From Blasia pusilla (lineage: Eukaryota > Marchantiophyta > Marchantiopsida > Blasiales): a stretch of 64,000 bases of DNA. A program made the translations under genes and the position numbers. The stretch spans positions 31,682,001 through 31,746,000 of the forward strand of contig CM114274.1 of NCBI GenBank assembly GCA_050084515.1, in the 5' to 3' direction. Below are positions 53,216-64,000 of this stretch, in pieces. The notes under the pieces were generated by a model, which was given only the letters and a program-made list of their open reading frames with translations, made no database searches and was not told where the DNA came from. Numbering within the stretch: position 1 is the stretch's first letter; the number at the start of each line of letters is the position of its first letter.

Positions 53216-53724
53216 AAGAAGCACATTCAATGTCCCAACGCCATCCCTTTGTCTAGCAAGTAAGAAGAGGCTCGGTTGTTTAAGCTCTTTGAAGCTCGAT
53301 CGTTAGAGCTCTGCTTTGCTTCGTCGGGAGCAACTCTACTCTTCAATTCAATCTACTACACTATAGACTTTGCAAGATGACATGCTAAGCCAAGAAGTGA
53401 GAGTTGCACTATGAGAGGGAGGAGGAGTCCAAAATAAACCGTGACATAGAGTTGAAGATGAGGGGCGTAGTGTCTAAGACAAGATGCAAATTGGGGGGGC
53501 ATAACAAAGATCTTGAGCTCTCCCAAGCTCAATTGCTCTACCTCTATTCGAGCTCATCCAAGAAAAATTTCTTGGAATTTGCATTGTTATGCTCGACATA
53601 AACATAAACTCAAGTGCACGATGAGAGAGCATATTTGAACATGAGGAGGGCAGGGTAAGCGCTCAATTACAGAAGAGACATACATCCACAATGAGCGCAT
53701 GGTGAGGAAGACCAAGCATAGTTG
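53216..53724. other. Intergenic, no gene seen
   Basis: Mixed-composition sequence between the LTR-like element and a tandem repeat; short frames only. Confidence 0.4.
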
Positions 53725-54065
53725 GGAGCCGAGGAGTGCAAGGTCAGATGTAAGCTCCAAATCCTTGAGTGTAGGGTAATACATGAGCAGAAAATCGAAG
53801 GCAACCTAGGGTGAGAAACTCAAAGGTGCACATTCGGAAGGAGCCTGTGCTCAGAAGCAAAATTTTGAGAGGAGAATAGGGCAAGAGACTCGGTGAGGAG
53901 CACAAGGTCAAATATAATCCAAAAATCCTTGCTTGCAATGTAAGATGTAAGTTGTAAACCAAAGGCAGCGCATGGTGAAAGACTAAAGTTGCACATTCAA
54001 AAGGAGCCCGTGGTGAGTAGCCAAAAATTTGAGAGGAGCACATGGCGAGAGACTCAGAGAGAGAT
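53725..54065. repeat. Two-copy ~165-bp diverged tandem repeat
   Basis: The block starting GAGGAG..CAAGGTCA at about 53731 recurs at about 53896. Both continue through AAATCCTTG, a GTGA.A.ACT piece, TTGCACATTC or TGCACATTC, AAGGAGCC, AATTTTGAGAGGAG and GAGACTC. The copies are visibly diverged. Confidence 0.7.
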
Positions 54066-54352
54066 CGTAAGGCAAGAGAGAAACCAGAGAGGCACAATGA
54101 GGTAAAACGACGAGGGTAGGGTGGGAGAGACCGTACTCGAGTGTAGGTGGTAGGATAAAGCGATGAACACCAACGGCAAGCAAACCGGCATTGGCGGACT
54201 TAGGGCTAAATATCCAGTCCTAACTTCAACGGTTGGATTTTAGGAGATCTAACAGCTAGATCTAAGGGTAGTATATGAAGGAGGCATTTAGGTTAAGAAG
54301 GGAAAGGGGAAAAGAAGAGGAAAGGGGGCCAAAGGGTGGGAAGGGAAAAAAT

Positions 54353-54800
54353 ACTTATACACGATGTCGAGGAGGACTTACAGTCCTCATCCATAAGATG
54401 TCTTCCAGAAGTGAAATGGCACATATATCCCTTTATCCGATAATTATAGCTGGAAAAATGCATGGGCAGTAAGTTGGTTTAGAATGTGAATTTTGATGAC
54501 CACGTTCATTGATTTCCAAAGGATTCACATACCTGTGTCCACAAATTTCACCTATGCATCGCATCCATCGATGTCCAAAGTATTCACATGCATATGTTGT
54601 CAAATTCTGCTTGCTCGACGTATGGGATGCTGCATGATGTTGATGGGTTGCATTTCCAGCTAGTCGGTAGTCAGAGAGAGTGTGATGAGGTTGCAAAGGT
54701 TTTCAATATCATATTCGCGTATTCCCTACTTTTGACATATGTCTTTTTAGGGTTGGAGGTTTTGCCATTGGAACCACAAAGCTATTTCTTAAAAAAATTG
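54353..54800 (+). mobile_element. Decayed Helitron 5'-end-like sequence
   Basis: About 54370-54420 has GAGGAGGACTT...TCCTCAT, as in the mini-Helitron at 49800. About 54735-54790 (CATATGTCTTTTTAGGGTTGGAGGTTTTGCCA and ACCACAAAGCTATTT pieces) parallels 49855-49970 of that element. It could be the 5' flank of the large Helitron relic at 55.9 kb or a separate dead copy. No clean TC start was found. Confidence 0.4.
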
Positions 54801-55032
54801 ACTTCACTTACGATAAACATTATTTCCACTCTCCATCTCCATCTCCATGTTCTATTTTTTATTTTTTGCTCATAGAATTGATTTCACTCTTTATTTCTCT
54901 CATTTTGAGTAAAACTTCCAAAGTGATTTATTTCAAAGATTTACAAAGTTCTTTTCCATTTATTTTTAATGTGTACCTTACAAATAAAAACATAGAAGGG
55001 AGTAGGGATGGAGGACATGTCACTTTGAGACA

Positions 55033-55545
55033 TCACAAAATTCAAGTCATCTTCCACAAATCAATGATACCCCAACACATGGTCATACCTTCAACATGTC
55101 AAAGTTAGCTTTCATTTCACTTGATAGCTACCCTTTCCTAAGGTTGTTCTATGTCCAAAAATATTAACATACTTGCATGAAACCACTTCTTGCAAACTTC
55201 CTATTGCATAAAATCCTACAAATATCCACGACTTCCAAAAAGTGTTGTGTGGTGAGGCATAAAGACAAAAACACGCTCTTTGCGTGAAAAAGTTAGCAAG
55301 ATGAAGTAAAATAAGTCATCTTCTAGAAATCAATAATACACCAACGTATGCTCATATCTTCAACATATCAAAGTTTTCTTTCATTTCTCTCTATGGCCAT
55401 TTTTTTCTGAGATAATGGTAACTCCAAAGTTATTAACTTAATAAATTTGTGAAACCACTTCTTGCACACTTCCTATTCCATCAAATCCTATAGATATGCG
55501 TGACTTTTAAAAAGTGTTGCGAGGAGAGGCACAAAAGAGAAAACG
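55033..55545. repeat. Two-copy ~275-bp tandem duplication
   Basis: 55033-55275 and 55308-55545 share AAGTCATCTTC, ATCAAT.ATAC.CCAAC, CATATCTTCAACAT-like sequence, TTTCATTTC, GAAACCACTTCTTGCA, CTTCCTATT, AAATCCTA and AAAAGTGTTG. The block lies just before the first Helitron coding remnants and may be part of that element's 5' non-coding region. Confidence 0.75.
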
Positions 55546-57034
55546 TGTCATTCGGATAGAGAATGCAACGACGCTCTACAAAAGGAAAAAGAGGAGGGTC
55601 TTCCAAAAAGAACATAAAAGGAGAAGGTATGCCCTTCAAAATCATATAGGGTCTTTGATTCTTTCATTATTGGAGGAGTTGAAGATGATAGAAACATTAT
55701 TATGGTGGAGACTCCAATTCAAGATGCCCTAAGGTAAACAACCTTAAATAAAAGCCTTATGATCTTGCTCTAGGATTTCTTGGTTTCAACTATTTTTTTA
55801 AGTTGTACTTAAAAATTCCACTCTAAGTTCAAGAATGAGGAGGAAATTATCAGAGTTCCTATTTATGACATAGCTACTTCTACGCCTCATTTTTTGAGGA
55901 ATTATATGTTGGAGTGATTGGGGTTGAGGTGCCTAATATGAGAAGTATTGGAGAGAAGATATTGTTATCTAGAAATCAAGAAGGTGAAGTCATTCTTGAT
56001 GCTTCTACACTTCCACTAAGAATTGAGGACGTGCCTTCTATATTTAATGGAGTGGACTTTTGCCTCCTACTTCGACAAATATCCAGACATCGGCTAATAT
56101 TGGGAGGATTGTGAAAGTCAAAAATCATTCAATCTTGCACAAACTCGAAACTTCCAAGAAAGTGATGTAAAAAAACTTGGGATGTCATAACGTGTAAGTC
56201 AAGCAACGGGCCGTCTCAATCTTGGGAAGATGATTGAAATATGTCCTTTGTGTCATGCTCGGCACTGAAAATGTGAGAAGGTGAGGGCTATGAGATTTCG
56301 CAACTCACCTTTTGGTATGTGTTGTGAACATGGAAAAGTTCAACTTCCTTTCTTGGAAAAGACTCCTCAGTTCTCGCAATCATTAATTTCAGGTATTGGT
56401 GCTCAAATTTGTCACTTTCTAACCCATGCTTGGGCTTATAATTCTGCATTATAATTAGGTTCTACCAGAGCTCATGTAAGAGAGAAAATTGGTGAGATTG
56501 GACACTTTAGGGTTCGAGGTGGCATCTACCATACTATTGGAGCAGTACATCCAAAGGAAGGGGATCATCCTAGATTTTCTCAAATCTAGATTCATGATAC
56601 AGAGAATGAGTTGGAGCATTGAAGAAGAGTTATAATCACATGATCTCCAACTTGACATCTTACGAGGGCTACAAGAGATGTTGTATGAGCATAATCACTA
56701 TGTTAAAGTATTTCGTTACATCGCAAAAGAGGCAAGTAATTGCAATGTGCGTATCATCCTAAAGGAAAGTAAGAGTGGTCTTGAGGCAAAACATTACAAC
56801 TTACCATTGACTTATGAAATTTCAGCAAATTTTCCACACGATGGAAGTTATTGTGTTGATCATCGTGATATCATTCTGCAATTATATGGAAGGGGACACA
56901 AGACGTATATCAGACTTTAATGAAGCATATGTTCCTCTACACTTTGTATAGTTATTTTCTTACAGTGAAGCGGATAGGCATCTTGGAACACCATTTGGGA
57001 ATTTTCCAAAACTACAACAAGTAGAGCTATGAGG

Positions 57035-57037
<3 letters not shown>

Positions 57038-57075
<38 letters not shown>
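57038..57075. repeat. (AT)19 microsatellite
   Basis: Uninterrupted AT run inside the Helitron relic, between the N-terminal and Rep remnants. It probably expanded after the element died. Confidence 0.9.
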
Positions 57076-57077
<2 letters not shown>

Positions 57078-58622
57078 ACTCTAAAGATATAGTGTATTTT
57101 CCTACCACTCAATAGATGAGGGTAGAGTTCATGGTGGGATAAATAAGGAGACATTCACAACAAACCAAAAGAATATTACATCCTTGCAACTTGCCTCCTT
57201 TCGACTACAAACATGACTTGGAGCTGAAGATGATCATCAATTACTTCGATTTGGCCACCTTACCTCAATAGTTTATGGTTAACCTCTATAATATTGTAGA
57301 GATGGAAAGATTATGTTGGGTTTGATTAAATCAAAAGAAGTTACAGACTCAATTATATCAAGGTGTGCAAAATGCCTTATATCGACATGGTATGGATGGA
57401 GTGAGGTTTGGGAGACGCATTATTTTGCCTTTCTCTTATAGTGGGATGCGACGTCATATGCATCAACTATATCAAGATGCAATGGCCATTGTAAAGCACT
57501 TTCAAAAACCATATATCTGACCATAACATGCAATCCCAAGTGGGAAGAGAATACATCAGCATTATTACTTGACCAAACTATTGTAGATCGACATGATTTG
57601 GTTGTGCGAGTTTTTTAGAAGAAATAAAGAGGGAGTAACTACGGCTTATTATAAAGAAGCATATCTTGGGTCAAGTTTTTGGAATGTATTCATGTGGTGG
57701 AGTTTCAAAAATAGGCTTACCATATGTTTCTGTATTGATTAGTCTTCGGACATGAGGACAAGCCATGTAGCACTTCTCAATATGATGATATTATCTTAGC
57801 CGAAATTCCTCATCCGGTCATGCATCCAAGACTCTATTCTACTATGGCTCAAGCTGTGGCTAATTGTGTGGTTCATGATTTATGTGGAGAATTAAATCCA
57901 AATACTCCATGTATGGATAGGTTAAAAAAAATGTACCAAAGGCTATCCCAAGGCTTTTGCAACTGTGACTTCGAAGATTGAAGATGGTTACCCAATCTAT
58001 CAAAGATACTTAAGCTGAGCTTAAGCTTAAGCTAATTTGTTAATGAACTCTTAATTAGAGCTTCTTGTAGTAAAAGGATTTATTTTATTTTATTTTTATA
58101 AATCTTTGAGATATCTTGGATCTCTTCTAATATTGTGTTCTTTGTGACATACGTAGATCGGACGATGGAAAGAAGATAATGAAGCGCGATAAGTGCTTGG
58201 ATAATCTATAAGTTGTGCTTTATAATCCTTTATTACGTACCCTCTTTCATTGTCATATTAATTTAGAGATCACAAAATTATTTCTATGATTAAATAATTA
58301 TATAAATACATAGATAATGGATTTCATGTTGTATCATTTAAGGTCTCAAAAGATATGGATACTTCAACTAAAATGGAGATTATTGATACGACATACCTAT
58401 ATGTTGATGCAAGATAAAGTTAGTAGAATTGGATTCCCTTCTCAATTATAATTGACTATTTTTTGAATGACATGATATACATTGAAGTATATAAAGTAAG
58501 TTATCTTGGAATTGTATGTACTAGGTATATCTCTTCTTCTGAGGCATTTTGGAGACTTTTCAAGTTTAAATTACATGCTGAAAAACCAAGTGTTATGAAA
58601 TTGGTTGTTCATCTATCAAAGA

Positions 58623-59273
58623 TGTCGTGCGCATACATATCACTACACAACATACATCGCTGGTCACATCTACGCCACACAACATCGATCTTCCCACACA
58701 CCGGTCGATCCACACATGTACAAAAATCAACTCATACATGTACATGGAGATCACACAACAAAAAATAAAGAGTAGTAAAAACGACACACCCGGCCTAAAA
58801 CTCCACTCCTTAATCTACGTCGGCATATCGAGCCTTGTAGACCCTGTGCTATCAAGGAATCCGGACGCTAGCACCCTAGTCCTATCTCACACACATACAA
58901 GAGAGGTGCTCCAATGGCCCAACTTGAGAAAGATGTTGGGCTGGGTGTGCCGTTTTTACTTACTCTTTGTTGAATCTTTCTCATCTTCCTTTCTTATATA
59001 GGGTTAGGAAGAACCAAAAGGCTCTTACCCTAAAAATAGCTATCCCCTTGATAACTTGCGCGCACAGGTTACCAAGGGCGGGTGACATGGTCAACAAGTC
59101 ACCTAGCTATTAAAGACCTGAATAGGAAAGTTTTCAGAAATGACTTTCCTCACACAATGAATCTATCCTCAACCTCATCCAATACCGTGGGACAAAGTTA
59201 CACTCAAGATAGTCCGTTGGCTCCTACGCCATATGCACGATAGATCTCGGCCTATCAGCTACTCAGATGTGAC
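58623..59273. mobile_element. Second copy of the LTR-like element, 651 bp, nested in the Helitron ORF
   Basis: Starts TGTCGTGCGCATACATATC and ends CAGCTACTCAGATGTGAC, matching the ends of the 52156-53215 element and nearly all of its 3' ~560 bp. It is flanked by AAAGA (58618-58622) and AAAGG (59274-59278), a 5-bp duplication with one mismatch. Removing the insert and one duplication restores the Helitron reading VHLSK-AQTV in frame. Compared with the longer copy it lacks about 470 bp near the 5' end, between short repeats (ACAACATACATCGCT), and carries a ~50-bp different stretch near 58935-59020. Confidence 0.85.
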
Positions 59274-60875
59274 AAAGGCACAAACGGTTTACTTCAATGG
59301 TTACGACATGCTTGAGGAAATTTTATTAAGAAACAGGGAGACCACTTTAACTTAGTGGTTTGTTACTAATCAACTTGATCAAAATGCTTGAGAGTATTTA
59401 TATTCTATCTTGACCTTCCTTTATATCATCGTTGGAGTTTAAAAAATAGATTCGGAGAGTACAAAGAAGAAACGGTTTTGGTCATCCTATTTGACATTTA
59501 TAAATTACTCATCTAGGTAAACACTGTATGTTGTATTGTGCTCATGAAGCCATTAATTTAATTTGGTTTGAATTTCTTATCTTTTTTTCAAAGTATAAAT
59601 GTAAAAAATGAAGAATTTTTTTATACTAAATGATCTAATCAATTACAAATATTTCTACAGGTGATAGAGAACGTCAGTGGTTGCGATTGCTATTCATTGG
59701 GACTTCTTGAGGATGAAAATGAAGTCTTCTCTTGCTTACAAGGAGCTTTTGAGACTCACACATGTTCCTCCCTTCGCCAATTATTTTCCATCATTCTAGC
59801 TTATAATACACTTGCTAGATGTGCTAAAATATGAAGCGCCAATTTTTGGCTCTTCTTATAGAGGATATACTATGTGAACGACGTGAGGTAAGCAAAAGAA
59901 AAAAAACTTTATTCATCTTTGTTTTTCTTTTCCTCCTTCTTCTTCATGGTCATATCTTTGGGTTTATTTCAAACATATCAGTTGCCCTTGTAGAAAATGG
60001 GAATTCCTAATCTTCCACCTAATGCTTCTACCATCAACACTGCATTATTGGAAGAAATGTATCATTTGCATGATCAAAGAAAGATATTTTCTAATTTTCT
60101 AGATATGCCACAACCTAACTTCGAATCCCTTCATTCACGAACACTTTTGAATGAAGAGGCATTTTTCTATGATCAAAATGACTTACGTGAATAAGTAAGA
60201 AGTAGAGAGGCATCTTTGAATAATGGAAAATGGATCATTTGGGATGCTATGCAAGATCAATTGGATAACATGACACATAATACTCTACCTTCTAGAAAAA
60301 AAAATTTCATAGATGGCCGAGGTAGAACAGGGAAGACCTTCGTATATAATCTTCTCCTTGGGGAGTGTAAGAAGTAAGGGAGGTATTGTTTTAGTTTTTG
60401 CATCATCTGGAATAGTTGCGTTATTATTAGATGGAAAACGTACAACATACTCACACTTTAGGATTTCCATAATGTTGATGAGAGCTCCACTTGCAACATG
60501 ACTATCAATAGCAACGGAGCACGTTTGATCCAAAAAGCTACACTTCTTATATGGAATGAGGCATCTATGCCTCATCATTATGCCTTTGAGGTTATGAATC
60601 ACACCTTACAAGATATTATGGGAGTGATATCTTATAACCTTAGGGATATACCATTTGGGGAAAAGCTCATTATTTTCGGTGGTGACTTTCGGAAAGTTTT
60701 ACCTATCATTTGTTGTGAGGATTGTCTAAAATTGATCCAAGCCACTTTAAAAAGATCATATTTATGGTCTCATGTACAGGTTATGAAGCTTACTACAAAT
60801 ATGGGATTTCAAATTTTAGAAGGGTATATGCGTGTTCATCAACAAGCTTTCGTTGATTGGCTATTGGAGTTTTGA

Positions 60876-63114
60876 GAGGGTCATGTGCTGTTACACTCGT
60901 CAAGGAAATATGAAATATGTGTATAATAAGGCCAAAAGATCAATATAGAAGTTAGTTTGCCATGTTTCCTATTGTTCTCGAGTGTACAATGTGCAAGAAA
61001 TCATACTATAACTTAAAGTATTCAATCAAGAAGACTCTTGATTATCTACAAATACAAGACGAAAGAGTAGAAAGTATGTCAACTACAAAGAAGCTACAAG
61101 TTGTATTTTTAAAACAGAGAAGTTTATAATCATGTTAGAAAAGATACTTTCGATGAACAAGAGAATGTTACCATCATCTTGATGTTGAAATGTAATGTAT
61201 GTTTTGCAATCGGAAATGCATCACAATGTTGAAATTGTAAATGGAATGTAGAAGTAGAAACTTTTGTTCCATGAATTGTTTCTTTGCTAAACTATTCTCA
61301 CTCTTCCTATCCACTTGCTTCCGCAATTGATAAAAGCAGAAACTCAGAAACCACCTCAAAGATGTCCCTTGCACCCCTCGTGGAAGAAAAAATCAACACA
61401 TCAGTAAACATGAGAAGATAGACCTTAAGCAGCCTTTATTCAAACTTGGAGTCCTCCAATTTTTTTTCTGCAAGTGGTAGTAATTCTTACTCCAATGTGG
61501 TTCTTAGACAAACCTATATTTAGTTTAATCCGTTGTCGTCGTATGCATGCTTATCATTGGGCTATGACCATGGGGAAAAAAATTGGGTTTGTAAGGTAGA
61601 AGATTACTAATCATAGACCTTTAGCAAACTTTTTGTGGATCTTTTCTAGTCTTATTCCCCAAACGTGATATCATTGGGATCTTTCTTGTTATAGATAATT
61701 AATTTTAAAATATAAAAATTGTGAAGATATTAAAATTTCTCCTTTAATGAGAAACCACACAAGTTGTCTTCAAATTTAGAAGATTTCAACCCAAGATGAA
61801 AGAAAGATTTTTCCTCTTTTGAGAAAAGATATATAAAACATATTTTTCTATTATTCAAACCCCTCTCTTCACTTATGAATACTTTATGTATGCAACATGT
61901 GAACAATTAGTACCTCTAAAATATTTCTATTAAAGATCATATTTAAAAATTAAGAAAAAAAATGAATAAATATATGGATAATCCTTAATAAGAATAATTC
62001 ATATATCTACTTTGAAAATTGAAAAAAAGATATATGATATCCATTGAGAATTTGTACTCCTTAAAACCTACAAATATATATGTGAATCTCAAAGAGTATG
62101 CCACAAGTAGAATAATATGCAAAGAAGACATATAGTATCTCTAAAGCATTTCAAATGCCCTAACCCATAACCATGGTAACAAGGCTCATTCAATGCCCTT
62201 CCTAACCAACTATCCATAATGTGGATTGGAGAAAAGTTGTGATTGTTGCAAAGAGGACAACATAGGCTTTTTGACACCAATTTTCTACTATTTAATGTGA
62301 TAAAAGTAGTTGTCTTGAATAAAAAATAAAATAAAATTTGTAACTAAAAATGATTTTACTACACTCTTACCCCTAATATAGAAGTGAATAGCCCTTATGT
62401 AAAGGATATGGGCCCTATCCACTCTATTACTTGTGTTTGTAGTTCTTCAGATCATGCTCACAAAATGTTGAGCTTTTATATTTTGACATATGTCCTATGT
62501 TTCATGAGTAATTTATGAAAAAATATTATCTTTATTAAAGGGTGGGATGAGAAAATAAAATTTATTTAGTTATCTCTAACAAAAATGAACTTCACAAGGA
62601 AGATTTTCATGAAAGGGTTTATTTTTTGTAAGAGATTGGAAGGAATTTAAAATTTGAATCAGGGAGGGGAATAAATAGAGGAATAAATCTTGGACAAGGG
62701 AACCTTTTCATAAAGAATGGAAATATTTTGATTTTCCGCAAGTTGAATCTTTGGTGGAGGAGGGGTAGGAGAAATTTTATAGCAAGGGAGGGTTTCTTAA
62801 GGAATTTTTTTTGGAATATTAAATTTCAATGGGAGATACGAGTGCAAATAAGGAATAAAATTTCAATTGTGGAAGGCACATGAGAGGGCAGGAGAAAGGG
62901 ATCCACCTCAAACCCTCTCTGCCATCAAAAAGGGAAGGCTAGGTTAAAGATGGAGGGGACATATGGACCTAGACAAGCAGGATGAAGATGTATGGACCCT
63001 CTCTGGAGAAGTATAGGGAATCCCTCCTACCCAATGCATCTTCCATCTTTCAAACACAAAAGTAGCACTCAAACCAATGTCCATCAAGTCTCCAATCCGT
63101 TGTGCATTCATCTA
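60876..63114. other. AT-rich intergenic; probable 3' flank of the Helitron relic
   Basis: No gene recognised and no clear CTAG-plus-hairpin end for the large Helitron. Short frames only; homopolymeric A/T runs are common. Confidence 0.45.
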
Positions 63115-63291
63115 TCTATATAATTAAAAGAGGATGGGGCTCAAAGAAACCTTCCTCCTGTTTTGACACATGTACTTTATGCCCTCCTCCGATGTTGACA
63201 CAAGAGCTAAATTGACACACCATTTACTTACCTGGTGATTTTCACCCGTGCATAGCACAACACAAACATTACGCTAATTCCAATCTACTAG
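63115..63291 (+). mobile_element. Candidate mini-Helitron abutting an opposite one
   Basis: Starts TCTATATAATTAAAAGAGG after an A, followed by TTTTGACACATGT. It has the family hairpin CCCGTGCATAGCAC at about 63245-63258, but the next CTAG is 30 nt further (63288-63291) instead of the usual ~10. That CTAG is shared with the minus-strand element on the right. The 3' boundary is therefore uncertain. Confidence 0.45.
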
Positions 63292-63476
63292 TAAGGTGCT
63301 CGTGCGATGCACGGGAAATAAAAAAAGTGTTTGAAGAGCTAGTGTATAGCCAGTGAAAGGAAGAGATTAATGATGCTGCCCGTAGCATGTGAAATATTTT
63401 CTTACTGCCCAGTTGCCACTTATCAAGGAGAGAGGTGTTTGCAAATCAAGAAGGCACTCTCCCATAATAATATAGA
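63288..63476 (-). mobile_element. Non-autonomous mini-Helitron, 189 bp, both ends intact
   Basis: On the minus strand it starts TCTATATTATTATGGGAGAG (63476 downward) after a host A. It ends with the hairpin CCCGTGCATCGCACGAG, then CACCTTA and CTAG (63291-63288), before a host T. The plus-strand flanks are therefore A (63287) and T (63477), the expected AT target. The 5' ~20 bp match the element at 27942 exactly. No coding capacity. Confidence 0.78.
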
Positions 63477-64000
63477 TTATCCATTGCATCCCATCTCATT
63501 GATGCCCACCAAAGGTATAACCCATCATCCATTCATCTAATCTAAGAAGCAAAGTGAATAAGTTTTTGGCCCTTACAAGTTCTCGTCATTTCTTTTCTCA
63601 TCGGCTAGACTATCAAGGTGTCTTCCATCCCTCTCCAAGGGTCGTACACTGGTTTCCCAAACGGAAATGCTCCAGGTTAAAAATAGAATTTGAAGTAGGC
63701 AAGTATAGAATGGAGGTGGAATATCATACATCTTCCTTCTCTACTAGTACGTGGCCCCTCGATGTGCTAACGCCCCATAGTCTGACACGTGTCCTTTTTG
63801 ACAACTAAAGATGATTCCTCGTGCAAACTGCGGAACTTCTAACGCATTGCATTTTAGGGTTTTTGAGGTTTGGAGGACATGAAGTCTGACGTGTGCCATT
63901 TTGAGCCGTTGGAATATGCAGTTTAGGGCTCCGAAAAATGTGCCGCATTGATTTAATGGTTTTGTATAAATTCAAATTGTTTTCCTTGACAGTTACGATC
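63477..64000. other. Intergenic, cut by window end
   Basis: No gene recognised. About 63739-63800 has CTACTAGTACGTGG and CTGACACGTGTCC, reminiscent of Helitron 5' regions, but without a clean A-TC start. Confidence 0.4.

Larger units (their letters stand above)
55900..60875 (+). pseudogene. Decayed autonomous Helitron (Rep-helicase polyprotein)
   Basis: Pieces in several frames follow the RepHel order. Helitron-like N domain: CCEHGKVQLPFL (about 56316), FRVRGGIYHTIGAVHPKEGDHPRFSQI (56510-56590), DHRDIILQLYGRG (about 56855-56900). Rep: MHQLYQDAMAIVKHF (57458-57505), TCNPKWEE, and GLPYVSVL near 57715, where the HUH box PHAH should be, so both catalytic His are lost. Then AEIPHPVMHPRLY (57800) and YISSSEAFWRLFKFKLHAEKPSVMKLVVHLSK (58526-58620). 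The frame then resumes after an inserted 651-bp element with AQTVYFN (59279). Further pieces: LGLLEDENEVFSCLQGAFETHT (about 59700), and the PIF1-type helicase with Walker A GRGRTGKT (60315-60338), Walker B LLIWNEASM (about 60542) and FGGDFRKVLPI (60676). Many stops and shifts: inactive. Confidence 0.85.

Noticed and set aside
57038-57075. AT run as a promoter TATA region or Helitron start
   Set aside because: A simple microsatellite inside a coding relic, without other signals.
52156-59273. Interpretation of the two LTR-like copies as the paired LTRs of one element
   Set aside because: Each copy has its own, different target duplication, and the interval holds a Helitron rather than gag-pol; independent insertions fit better.

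Overview
This window is nuclear DNA of a land plant. The evidence is plastid-type 2-isopropylmalate synthase with many GT-AG introns, a plant-type molybdate transporter, a plant spastin-like AAA ATPase, and plant Helitron, Copia and LTR relics. The CT/GA-rich leaders, moderate gene density and long AT-rich repeat blocks would fit a bryophyte such as a liverwort, but the species is not fixed by the sequence.

Layout. 1-2.6 kb is a decayed reverse-transcriptase element on the minus strand. 4.9-6.45 kb is an intact single-exon MOT1-family molybdate transporter (minus). 6.5-19.7 kb has no convincing gene; it holds an array of ~350-bp repeats (15.5-16.65 kb), hairpins and a Helitron end. 19.7-26.5 kb is a mobile-element island: a Copia pol relic lacking its RT core (minus), an EDM2-like PHD-finger relic (plus), and a long disrupted reading frame (plus) for a two-zinc-finger, AT-hook protein joined to an RNase-H-like transposase-like body that I cannot assign to a named superfamily. 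26.5-30.4 kb is AT-rich, with a 211-bp mini-Helitron. 31.2-38.3 kb is a complete 13-exon spastin-like MIT/AAA ATPase gene (plus, 511 aa). 40.2-44.4 kb is a complete 12-exon 2-isopropylmalate synthase gene (minus, 639 aa), convergent with it. 44.4-64 kb is mostly repeats: GA and AT microsatellites, three further mini-Helitron candidates, a 1.06-kb LTR-like element, a 651-bp copy of it, and a 5-kb decayed autonomous Helitron into whose ORF that copy inserted.

The three intact genes are ordinary housekeeping genes: molybdate uptake or distribution, microtubule severing or a related AAA function, and the committed step of leucine synthesis. They share no pathway. The accessory interest is the unassigned zinc-finger transposase-like unit at 20.9-26.5 kb and the nested, boundary-resolved mobile elements at 49.8-63.5 kb. 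Exon boundaries were worked out by hand from GT-AG sites, reading phase and recalled family conservation. No search or alignment was run.
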